The notes under the pieces: model-generated
Told to the model about the DNA's origin: nothing
Seen by the model: the letters and a program-made list of their open reading frames with translations, nothing else
The model's database searches: none
Assembly: GCA_009801085.1 (NCBI GenBank)
Contig: VNWV01000001.1
Span: 1,178,001-1,242,000, forward strand
Direction: 5' to 3'
From: Lasiodiplodia sp. COLG20
Lineage: Eukaryota; Ascomycota; Dothideomycetes; Botryosphaeriales; Botryosphaeriaceae
Length of the DNA stretch: 64,000 nucleotides
Part shown: positions 10,136 through 19,840 of the stretch, piece by piece
Numbering within the stretch: position 1 is the stretch's first letter
How the letters are laid out: every line of letters starts with the position of its first letter
Position numbers and translations under genes: made by a program

Positions 10136-11472
10136 GGAATCAATCCGGCCTCAAAGACGTCCTGATAGGAAACATTCCGGCCTCCCCCTCCACAAAAAGA
10201 CTGACTCGAAAACGAGTACGTAACAGCAAACAAAACGAGGAGAATATCGGCAAACTGGTCAATGAGCCGCAGCATATTGCAAATTGCTCCACACTTCATC
10301 CAGTGCCCCGGATGCACCCTTGCGGGGTCGTTGACGATGCCGCAGACATTCGCGCAAGCTGCGACTTCCAAACATCAATCGCTTAAAGAGGAGTAAATAA
10401 CAGTACCAGTGCGGAAAACGGATTACCAGGAGCTTTAGGATCCAAAACGGCCGCGATTACTTTGTCGAAGGGGTTCGTTACCCTGGAGCGGCGGGAGTGG
10501 TCGTCAAAACGGTTATCATCGGGACGTCGGGACGGCCGACAAAGAACGGCGTCACCGATACCTCATCACGCGCACCCCAACCACACCGACGTTCGCGGCC
10601 ATTCAGAGTTGGCATTAGATAAGGATTTCCATGGATTTGCAGCTGCAAGCGCTGACTGATGATCAGACACCAGTATACGTCGCTACAGTATATCTGATGA
10701 ATTGCTTCTCCTCCTCCTTTTACGTTCAACGCTGCTGGCCACTTCGATGCAACCGCCTGCAATCTTCACGAGATTGGAATATTCAGGGAGCGCTGCGACG
10801 TATGCCAACTGATAAAACCCTCGAGCAGTTCGAGCTAATACTGACGAAGGATTCGTCGCTTCACGCCGCCATCCCGTGGCTTGCGAGCATCGTCGGTATT
10901 GGTGAACTGAAGGGATAGCAGTTCGTTCCTTCGAATGTATTGGCGGGAGTTTCTACCGATTCTTGCCGAAGTTCGCTATCGCTAGTCGAACCTCGTGGCC
11001 TTTGTGAGGTGTCGTTGATAGGGCTGAGCCAGAGATCTCGTGGAGTGGCCCAATGAGGATAGAGGCTGCCAGGATCGACGCGCGAATCTGGGGTAGCACC
11101 GCGCTCCTATTTGCTCCTGAACTTGGGTCACGAGAAAGCGAAACCGCATGGTGGATGCAGCCTGCGGGCGGCATTAAGTGCGCCAGCGCCTGTAGGCGCT
11201 TAGTCATGAAAGAGGTGATAGCACCAAGACTCAAATCCAGTACATGAAAGAAGACGTATCTCGTCGCGGCCAGATGTGTTCCAAGGCTCTCCACACTCTA
11301 CGGTTAGTGTCCGGAGTCAGCTGGGGCCAGATAGGTGTCGCGGCGTTAGATTGCGCAGGTAATGCTTGTTGTTACCTCCAGCCTCCTTGCTCAAAAAATA
11401 AACAGACGTGATACTGAAAACTGTTGCAGCCGGAGGGTAGCGTGGATTTGTTTTTTTTTCTCGCTCATGCCA

Positions 11473-11557
11473 TGGGTAGTTGAAGCTGTCATATCTAGAT
11501 GTAAATGTGATATTAACTAGTAAACATTCTCGTCCGGACGATAGCTTCCACTGCCTA
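11473..11557. mobile_element. Hairpin MITE-like element, copy 2 (85 bp)
   Basis: Left arm TGGGTAGTTGAAGCTGTCAT is partly degraded; the right arm, read inward, is TAGGCAGTGGAAGCTATCGT then CCGGACG. The left flank is AGCGTGGATTTGTTTTTTTT and GCTCATGCCA; the right flank is CACATGTTGTCGCTAGCC followed by TTCGGCTGCAACACCCCT. The last segment recurs beside copy 4. Confidence 0.8.
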
Positions 11558-13736
11558 CACATGTTGTCGCTAGCCTTCGGCTGCAACACCCCTGTGACAG
11601 CTCGCATGATTTGAAACAAGATGGAGAAAATTTGGTTGAGCTTATTGTCAGCCTCCTCGCGAAGCGAGCTCCCGACAAGGGCGAAGCTGAGTGACAAGGC
11701 TTGTGAGGCTGCTTGGGCAGGTTTCCGATTGGAAAGGCGCAGGCACCCGGGAAATCCCGACCCAAACCTCTCACGCATCCGAAATCTGGCAATACCGATG
11801 CGGGTGCCATCTTTCATTGTCTATCCCTCTGATGTGCAAGGAATGGACAGGCGTCCCCAGCTGTTGTCTGCACTAATAATGATGTAAGCGTTTCAATCCA
11901 AGCCACCGGCGCGTCGAGAGTCATCCAGTCGCAGCGCAAAGGCACTCCTCGCGCCGATCAGTGGAGAACGGGGAGGAATCGGACTTGGTGACAGATAAGC
12001 TTCTTTTATTGAAAATTAATAGGCTTCAGAAACGAGGAATGTTGGCTCAGCCTCCTCGATATCTACTAAAGTATGCCGTTGGATTGCCACATTTCCAGTG
12101 TGACTCATACGATGACGCGTACGCAGCGAAAGATGTCTGGTCTGCATCCGACCAAACGCTCCCTTCTAGCAGAGCCTTGTCGCAAAAGTCGTCCGGTGAA
12201 GTGATTGTGTACCATTATTGCATGAAGCAATTTTCCAAGACACAGCCACCATGCGCGCCAAATTAGCGTGCAAACGGCGACGGGGCTTGCGGCTGTTGGA
12301 GTGACTCCGAGCAGGCTTCCCTTATCATGCGCCCGTTTGATTCGCGGGAGAGGACAGGCCAGGAAAAGGGGGCTGCGTCGGACGCGAAAAGCCGAGAATG
12401 CCACGCAGCCAATACGACCACATTACTGGCATCGAGGCCGCGCGCACATCCCGCCCCGCACTCCTCCACGGTCGCGCAGGGCGCGCCCTTTCGCGTCAGC
12501 GTCGCGCTGGCAGTCGTATCCACCAGGCCACCACCGAACCTTCGAGACGGCCGCGCCGTGGCTGGATCGCCTTTGATGCTTGTACTGGTCGCCGGCGCTC
12601 GGCGTCGGTGAAGTCACCGCGATGAGAGGCTAACGCAAATTTGCCCGTTGCGAAGTCGGGCACCACCGGTAGCCTTACCGGGCTCGCCGTGGGTGGCCAA
12701 ACCAGCGTACGAACTGCCGGTCGAGACTGCAAGTCGAGACTGCAAATTGTGATAGTGATGAATAGGCCTCCTAATGATGATGCAGGAGTTGAATGGACAG
12801 TGCGTTGAGTGCTGCGTCAAAGGTTTCAGCAACAGGCAGCAGGATCTTCTTCCTCCCTGGCTCCTGCCTGCCCGCACCACTGCGCTTGCCTCCACCACAA
12901 CGTATCTATCTATATGGAGAGTTATGAGCCTACAACTTTGATAGAGCGCAGTAGATAGAACGAGCAATACAAGCTGCTCTCGGGCTCGCCGCGCTTGTTG
13001 AAAATAATAATACTGTGGCAAGGACCAAATGAAGCTAAACCAAATTGGGCTGTGGCCCGAGCAGGCTCTGCTATTTAAGTGTCCGCCCTCCCTCGTGAAC
13101 GAAAGTCTCGCCTTTTCGCTTTCCTCCGGTTCTGGTGTTCGACGTCATCAACCACCACCACGTCCTCGCGCACCCGACCATCTTGAAATCGCCGGCTTGC
13201 GCGCACCTCTCTCCACCCTCTCGCGACTTTCCAGTGCTCTCTGCTTGCACTGAGACGCTCTCTACGAGTCCCTGCGCCCGCTTTCATCAAGAACGCGCGC
13301 CGCGCCGGAACTGCGACAGCCGCACTGCTCCACCCGACATCGTCGCACATCCTCTTCTCACTCGACCACATCAGAGGCTAGCTGGCCTCGCTTCTGACCG
13401 TGTCGCGTCGATCATCTTCGCACAGCGCCGCTGCTGTCGACCTTTGAAGGGCTGCGATCGAGCGGGAATATTGCATATTGCTTGGCATCGACTGTAGGGG
13501 AGGCATTCAGTTGTTCATCTCCCACTAACGGTACGGCCTCACACATCCACACTCGGGATCCGGCAAAACCTTCGAGCCCGTCGCCGACGCCGTTTCAAGT
13601 CGCGTCTACGAGCCTCGTCACCCTCGCCGATCCGCCAACACCACCCTTCACCAGCCTACATTCTAACGCGATACCCATCAGATCGCCAGTAGTGCAACAT
13701 AATCAAAGCAATAGAGGAACTGCGTCTGCCGTGATT

Positions 13737-14649
13737 ATGGACTCTCTTACCACCCACCCGTCCAACGCAACTCAGGCCAAGGCCTTCACTGCTCCCGGCA
13801 GCCTGTCCTTCCCTGGTGGCGCTGGCGACCTGACCCCGCCGTCGTCCGAGAAGGACGTTCAGCAGAGCCAGAACGGCGGTAATGCTGGCAACGGGGTGAT
13901 GCCCGCTACGCCTGCTGCCACTCCCGGCGCCGCCAACGGTGTCTCGGGCATCGTCCCCACTCTGCAGAACATCGTGTAAGTACCGGTGTGCTGAATCTCG
14001 TGTTCAGCCGCTGACAAAACATAGTGCCACTGTCAACCTAGACTGTCGCTTGGACCTGAAGACGATCGCGTTGCACGCTCGCAATGCCGAGTACAACCCG
14101 AAGGTACTGGCGTCTTGTCAGCTCCTTGGTTCTTGATGAACGGTCTTACTGAACTTTGGCTCTAGCGTTTCGCGGCCGTCATCATGCGTATTCGTGAACC
14201 CAAGACGACCGCCCTCATCTTCGCCTCCGGCAAGATGGTCGTGACCGGCGCGAAGTCCGAGGATGACTCAAAGCTTGCATCGCGCAAGTACGCTCGTATC
14301 ATCCAGAAGCTCGGCTTCAACGCGAAGTTCACCGACTTCAAGATCCAGAACATCGTTGGTTCTTGCGACATCAAGTTCCCGATCCGTCTCGAGGGTTTGG
14401 CCAGCCGCCATCACAACTTCAGCTCCTACGAGCCTGAATTGTTCCCTGGTCTCATCTACCGTATGATGAAGCCCAAGATCGTCCTTTTGATCTTCGTCTC
14501 CGGCAAAATCGTCCTCACTGGCGCTAAGGTCCGCGAGGAGATCTACCAGGCTTTCGAGCTGATCTACCCGGTGTTGTCTGGTATGCGAAGGAACGCTCCA
14601 TGCTTTAAGAATACTCTACTGACCTCATTTAGACTTCCGCAAGAGCTAA
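13737..14649 (+). CDS. SPT15: TATA-box-binding protein (TBP, TFIID subunit), four exons
   Basis: General transcription factor used by all three nuclear RNA polymerases. Exons 13737-13975, 14025-14103, 14166-14580 and 14633-14649, with introns of 49, 62 and 52 bp, give 249 aa. A variable Ala/Gly/Pro-rich N-terminal arm of about 75 residues precedes the saddle domain. The two direct repeats are evident: one around [20 protein letters not shown] and [20 protein letters not shown], the other around [20 protein letters not shown] and [20 protein letters not shown]. The last exon encodes only the tail DFRKS. The start at 13737 (MDSLTTHPS) matches other fungal TBPs. The open frame continues upstream to 13482 but is CT-rich leader. 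Confidence 0.96.
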
Positions 14650-15645
14650 ATAATTGCGCTGAAGTTGAATTTCGACTCACCTTTAGATCACTCGCGCGCG
14701 TGGCACTGTGACAACAGCCATCGACATCACTCTCGATTGTCCTTTGTATTAATAACCACACTCGCAGCTGATCGATAGCCGGGACCCGGCATCGATTCCC
14801 ATGGTCTACTCCCAGCTTCATGAAGCCACGGAGAGGATACATTACCTGCTTCGTGCTTGCGTCTACTGCTTTTTGCGGCATTGCATGGTGTTCTTGGTGG
14901 GGTTTATTTGAGCCTCCTGCTTTCGCTGGGGCTTTGGCTTTGAAAAACTTATTACCCTTTTCACTTTCTCAACACGTTTTAGAGGAAGCAACCCTCAAAG
15001 ATGCGGCGGATACTACCCGAGGGTTCGCTGGGTTAATTTGATACACTGCTTTTTCGTTGGGATGGAAATTGCGACGAGGTTCCGGGAAATGATCCAGTAG
15101 GAAGAAGAGGGTTTGACGAGGGATGACCAGTTTTCTTTTGGAGAGCCTGCTTTGACTACCAATGCGACGTCATGGCTCTTCACCCTGGTCTGTTACCAGG
15201 GCAGAAATACCCACAAAAATACAAAAATAACAGCGTCGTGGATAGATACGTACGTAGTTGATATCAATTCGAATTCCACGAGCAAAATCATGTGCTATCT
15301 GCAAGCGTGAGACCACCAAACCTTCGAATCTACGTTTGATTTCAACTTTTCAAACATCTAGAAATATTTAAAGAATTGAGCATTATCGTATGGTGTGGTA
15401 ATGCTACTACGCAAGCGCTCCGCTCCGCTCCGCTCGCTAACATGCACCAAAGCGCCCACTCGTATACGTACTTTATCTCTTTAAATACCCCGCACATCTA
15501 TGGGGAGCTGAAGCGTTCGTCCGGATGCAGATGTCGATTTTTCATCCACACATCAACGTCCGGACTAGCGTTTCAGCTCCCCAACGACGCAATATCCCGA
15601 TAGAAAATACCGCTCACGCTCTGATATAAACACGTCCGATTCGCT
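14650..15645. other. Intergenic between convergent TBP and amadoriase-like genes
   Basis: About 1 kb holding the 3' ends of two convergent genes. It contains hairpin copy 3 (15501-15583) close to the minus-strand gene's stop codon and a short CGCTC run (CGCTCCGCTCCGCTCCGCT near 15416). No gene recognised. Confidence 0.5.
15501..15583. mobile_element. Hairpin MITE-like element, copy 3, divergent subtype (83 bp)
   Basis: Arms read TGGGGAGCTGAAGCGTTCGT then CCGGATG on the left, and TGGGGAGCTGAAACGCTAGT then CCGGACG on the right, read inward. Length and layout match the other copies but the arm sequence differs at several positions. It ends 63 bp past the stop codon of the minus-strand oxidoreductase, so it may lie in its 3' UTR. 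Confidence 0.75.
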
Positions 15646-17167
15646 TTACAGCTTCGCGCCGCTCTTCGCGTACTCGTCATCCAGCACCATGCCCTTGGGC
15701 CCGCCCCTGCTGCCGTCGCCAGCCCAGCCGTCCTCGGGCAGCACACGCTCCTTGGGCCAGGCCCACTTCTCGCGGAAAGCGTCGGGGCAGTCGCCGCGGA
15801 TGCAGTCGACGATCTTGTCGCCGATGACGGGTAGGAACTTGAAGCCGTGGCCGGAGCCGCCGGTGGCGACGAAGAGGGAGCGGTCGGCGTAGTCCGGGTG
15901 GTAGGAGATGAGGAAGTCGCCGGACGGCGTGTCGGCGTAGTAGCACAGGCGGGTGGCGGAGAAGGGCCGCGCGGCGATGGGGAGGGGCGAGAAGGACTTG
16001 TCGTGCGGCGCGGCGCCCGGAGGGTACAGGTCGTGCGCGAGCTGCTGCAGGGCGAGCGTGGCTTCGCGCGGGAGATGGGCTGGGAGGGGAGGGGTGGTGA
16101 GGTGGGTGCGCGGGAGGGAGACGGTGATATTGTTGGCGGCAGAGAGCGGCTCTTCGGGGTGGGGGATCGTGATTGGATTAACATAGCCGTGGCCGTGGCG
16201 GGCAAGCTTGAGGAGGTTCTGCGAAGGCGGGATACAGAACATACCAGTGCTCAGGTTGAGCACTGTGGGAGAGGCGCCGAGCGCGGCCTGCTCAGAGGGT
16301 GCCAGCGGAACGTAGGCCAGCGTCTGGCCGGTCGCCTTGACCATGCCGCGCAGGTCGAGCAGTGCCGACGACCACGCGCCTGCAGCGACGATGGTGAGGT
16401 CGGCGGAGAGGGCGCGGCCGTCGGTCAGAACCGCGCCGCGGACGCGCTTCTGAGGCCCGTTGAAGTCGATGTCGAGCCGCGCCACGGTGCCCTTGACAAA
16501 GCGCACCCGCTGCGTCGCCTGGACCTTTCCGTAAACGAACCGCATGCACGCCTCCGCGTCCGCCCAGCCCGATGTCCAGTTGACGTAGCCCTGCACCCCG
16601 TTGATGCCGCCCGTCCCTGCGCACCGCCGCACATCCTCCGCGCTCCGCAGTGTCTCGATCTTCGGCCGTCCGTGGCCACGCGACTCTGACAGTGTGCACC
16701 GTTCGCTCGTAGCTGTGGGCTCTAACGCGACAACGTTCGTATGGCTTTCGTCCACATACGGGCATCCGTTTGGTCCCGCGGTGAGAGCGAGCCCGGCTTC
16801 GGTGTATCGCCCGTCAGCGCCCCATTCGGTCGTACGCCAGAGATTTTGCGCAACGTAGGCCAAGGCGGAGTAGGCGGCGTCGGCATAGTCGGGGCGGATA
16901 ATGCGCGAGGTGTCGATCTGTTTGTGAAGAAGCCGGATGTCTGTCTTAGCTTATTGCATGTGTGGGCGCACTTGGGGAAGAGGCGCAAGCGATTTTGTTG
17001 GTGGTGGAATGTACGCTGGAAGAGTCGCCTGCGGGGAAGCTTTGCCGGTCGACGAGTGTGATCGTGGTGTTTTTGTACGCTGGGTTCTTTGCTAGAGAGT
17101 AGGCGGTCGACAGGCCAAAGACACCGGAGCCGATGATGAGGATAGAAGAAGGCGTCGCGTCCGTCAT
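15646..17167 (-). CDS. FAD-dependent amine oxidase, peroxisomal (fructosyl-amino-acid/saccharopine/sarcosine oxidase family)
   Basis: Exons 17167-17015 and 16917-15646 on the minus strand, split by a 97-bp intron, encode 474 aa. The N-terminal dinucleotide-binding motif ILIIGSGVFGLSTAYSLAK binds FAD. After the splice the phrase DTSRIIRPDYADAAYSALA is typical of fungal amadoriases and L-saccharopine/L-pipecolate oxidases. SLFVATGGSGHGFKFLPVIG near the C-terminus is the second FAD-contact region. The protein ends AKL, a type-1 peroxisomal targeting signal, fitting an H2O2-producing oxidase. The donor GTACAT is weaker than usual, but this splice is the one that restores the family sequence. The exact substrate cannot be told by eye. 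It is divergent from OMS1. Confidence 0.88.
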
Positions 17168-17634
17168 GGTGGTACGTAGATAAGAGAGTAAAAACAGATA
17201 AAGAGACAACGGAATGCTCAATTGGTTCAAGAAAAAGTCAACAAGATCTATATAGACCGCGCCGCCCAAAGAGAAAGAGAGATGGCGTGAGATAGACGGC
17301 CGCCCCTCCGCAAAAGGGCCCACAAGATTTTTTTGCTATGAGATGCGGAGGTACCTAAGACGCGGCTTCCTCGGCGGCTTTTGGCGGCTTGAGCCTCCGA
17401 AGCCGGCATGCGCTTCCGAGAGCTCTGAGAAGCTCCAACCACAACTCGCATCGCCAAACGGCAAAAGACACACAACACTCGCAGCAGACACTTCATTCTC
17501 ACCAACGCGCGGAAATCCGGTCCCAGGCGCCGTGCAACCCACCACCGATCTTACGCATAGCGGCGATGTCGTGCTAGTTCTCAGCAATCACTTTAAGCAC
17601 TGGGTCATATTCATAGGAATCCGCGTGCGACACT
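17168..17634. promoter_or_regulatory. Divergent promoter region, amine oxidase and OMS1
   Basis: 467 bp between two outward-pointing start codons. A TATATA at 17249-17254 lies about 82 bp upstream of the minus-strand start and could serve the oxidase. No clear TATA was seen on the OMS1 side. Confidence 0.45.
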
Positions 17635-18744
17635 ATGGGTAGCAAACCTGCGGCCCCGCCGCCGCCGAAGAAGGGGCCCGCGAAAGCAGCAAAGAGCCCC
17701 AGCCCGAAACCTCAACCGCTCGCATACGCGCCGCGCGCCCGCGCACCCCGCCTCCAAGCCGCGCAGGCTGCCATCAATGCAGCAAAACCACCACCGCCGC
17801 TCCCGCGCAGCCGGCGCGTGCCGCTCATCGGCGCCTGCTTTGTCGGCGCGGGCATCGCCTTCTACTTCGGATCCGTGGGCTATTCGATGCTGAACCCGTA
17901 CCAACCAACACACCCGGTACCCGCAGACGTGTCAGACAGGTACGACCGCACAGCGGCTACATACGATGAGGAGATTGGCGCAACGGAGAAAACAATCGGC
18001 CTGAATAGGCTGCGGAAGAAGATGGCGCGCCAAGCGAGCGGCGATGTGCTTGAGGTCAGCGCGGGGACGGGCAGGAATACGAGATTTTACAATTGGGAGA
18101 AGGTGAGAAGCTTGGTGCTATTGGATCAGAGCGCGCCAATGCTTGAGGTGGCAAAGACAAAATGGGAGGAGCTGAAGAAGGAGAAGGAAATGAGGAATAA
18201 GCAAATGGTCGGTCCGAGGGAGAAGATTGGGAGCGTGGAATTCAGGGCACAGAGTGCGTTCGACCCCATTGAGGGCCCCAGGCTGCAAAAGCCCCTCGAA
18301 AAGGGTGAGGAGGCAGGAAGGTTTGACACTATTGTGCAAACCATGGGACTGTGCTCTACAGCCGAGCCTGAGAAGCTGCTGCAGCGCATGGAAGACGTTC
18401 TGAAGAAAGATGGGAGGATATTGCTGCTGGAGCACGGAAGAGCGTCGCACAACTGGCTGAACAACTTTTTGGACAAAGCAGCCCCAGGACACGCAGATAA
18501 ACATGGCTGCTGGTGGAATAAAGATATTGGGGCTATCGTGGAAAACAGCGGGCTGGAAGTTGTCCAGATCAGCAGACCCTGGTATCACCTTGGCACGACA
18601 TGGTGGGTAGAACTGCGGAAAAGCCAGAAGGCGCAGGCGGAAGCGGCACAGCGGAAATCATTAGAAGGCGGGGAAAAAGAGCGGAATGGGTCTGATAGGG
18701 CGACCGGAAAAGGTGGCTGGTTTGGCGGCTGGAGGTCGTCATAA
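17635..18744 (+). CDS. OMS1: OMS1-like mitochondrial inner-membrane methyltransferase
   Basis: Single exon, 369 aa. The N-terminus is Pro/Lys/Ala-rich and basic (mitochondrial presequence-like). One hydrophobic span at about residues 62-86 (VPLIGACFVGAGIAFYFGS) can anchor it in the membrane. A class-I SAM-dependent methyltransferase domain follows, with motif I DVLEVSAGTGRNTRF at about 137-151 and the acidic loop LVLLDQS. Late motifs are DGRILLLEHGRASHNWLN and the phrase HGCWWNKDI. The combination of one anchor and this domain is that of yeast Oms1, a suppressor of oxa1 defects. The methyl acceptor is not known to me. The tail is hydrophilic and Gly/Trp-rich. Confidence 0.88.
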   Translation: MGSKPAAPPPPKKGPAKAAKSPSPKPQPLAYAPRARAPRLQAAQAAINAAKPPPPLPRSRRVPLIGACFVGAGIAFYFGSVGYSMLNPYQPTHPVPADVSDRYDRTAATYDEEIGATEKTIGLNRLRKKMARQASGDVLEVSAGTGRNTRFYNWEKVRSLVLLDQSAPMLEVAKTKWEELKKEKEMRNKQMVGPREKIGSVEFRAQSAFDPIEGPRLQKPLEKGEEAGRFDTIVQTMGLCSTAEPEKLLQRMEDVLKKDGRILLLEHGRASHNWLNNFLDKAAPGHADKHGCWWNKDIGAIVENSGLEVVQISRPWYHLGTTWWVELRKSQKAQAEAAQRKSLEGGEKERNGSDRATGKGGWFGGWRSS

Positions 18745-19102
18745 CGACGATCCGGACTGATGATTGCATCATGAAAGCGATTGGTGCCCAAATGACCTAG
18801 ACGAATCAAGGTAACGCACCCGGAAGGCCGATTGAATGCTCCGCGAAAAAGCAACTACGTTCCTTTCGCAGTCTTGTCACTTTGGGTCTGAACGGCATAT
18901 TGCGGAATCACCCTAGCGCGGGCAGAACACCTTAATGGTGAAGGTTTGAGACAACCTTCAAATCATAAATATTGCAAAGAACCTTAATCCGATCAGGCAC
19001 GCAAAGGGGCGTTGCAGCCAAGAGCTGGCGAAAGGAATAGCATCCTCAGAGAATGAGGTCATTATGCCTCAGCAATTTCTTTGCGATGAACAACGACACA
19101 TG

Positions 19103-19185
19103 TAGGTAGTTGAAGCTATCGTCCGGACGTGAATGCACAATTGTTAATTCAACAATTCCATCCGCATGATAGCTTCAACTACCCA
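19103..19185. mobile_element. Hairpin MITE-like element, copy 4 (83 bp)
   Basis: Left arm TAGGTAGTTGAAGCTATCGT then CCGGACG; the right arm, read inward, is TGGGTAGTTGAAGCTATCAT then GCGGATG. Right flank GGCATGAGCAAAAAAACAAA, TCCACGCTAG, then TCTTCGGCTGCGACACCCCT; the left flank is CAACGACACATG. Orientation is opposite to copy 2 with respect to these flanks. Confidence 0.85.
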
Positions 19186-19759
19186 TGGCATGAGCAAAAA
19201 AACAAATCCACGCTAGTCTTCGGCTGCGACACCCCTCTGTATGGTGGAAAGAGATAGTCTTTCTCCTCAAACATTCTAGAAGCCACACCCGCATTCTTTA
19301 GCCACGAACTCACATCTTATCTTGGAGATAGCGTGATGACGGATAACGCGGTTCAGCGTAAATCGGGACCATGAAGAGACACGCGGCAGCCTCGTGTCTG
19401 AAGCCATGGCGCATGCGGGACAGCCGATGGCCAAGCTGGGACCGATCGCAAAGCGTAGTGTCAACGAGTCAAGATGACACAACCAGAAGCGAAAAGAATG
19501 CCGTAAGTCAACACCAATTGACGACGCATGCAGGCAGCATCCCTGAGCATCCCGCAGCCATTTTAGTCGAGAGCGGCTGGCTGCTCGAACCTTTTTTCTC
19601 CAGGAGCTGCAGCCATAGCGAAAGGCGTGGCGTCACCAACCTGGTTGAGCCACGAGCCACGAGCCGCGTGCGGATGTTCAAGTCCTGCCACTCACGTTGC
19701 GCGGAAAGAATTGGTATCTCCCGAAACATAGTCAATGGGAATACAACATCCTGCTTGCG

Positions 19760-19840
19760 TGAGTAGTTGAATCCAATTTTTGGATGTCTTTGTGCACCTG
19801 TAATTGTCATATACGTCCGGACAATTGCTTCAGCTACGCG
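19760..19840. mobile_element. Hairpin MITE-like element, copy 5, decayed (about 81 bp)
   Basis: Left end TGAGTAGTTGAATCCAATTT; the right end, read inward, is CGCGTAGCTGAAGCAATTGT then CCGGACG. The left arm has lost the TCCGGA core. Past the right end the text CTAAGCGTGTAGCAGCCTTC resembles the conserved GCTAGC...CTTCGGC flank. This is the weakest member. Confidence 0.5.

Larger units (their letters stand above)
10029..13736. other. Long intergenic region between IDO and TBP genes
   Basis: About 3.7 kb. The first 110 bp carry the IDO promoter. The middle has no recognisable gene: ORFs of up to 166 codons lack domains and overlap on several frames. The hairpin element at 11473-11557 lies inside. 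From about 13070 to 13736 the sequence is pyrimidine-rich and probably forms the promoter and long 5' leader of TBP. Confidence 0.5.
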
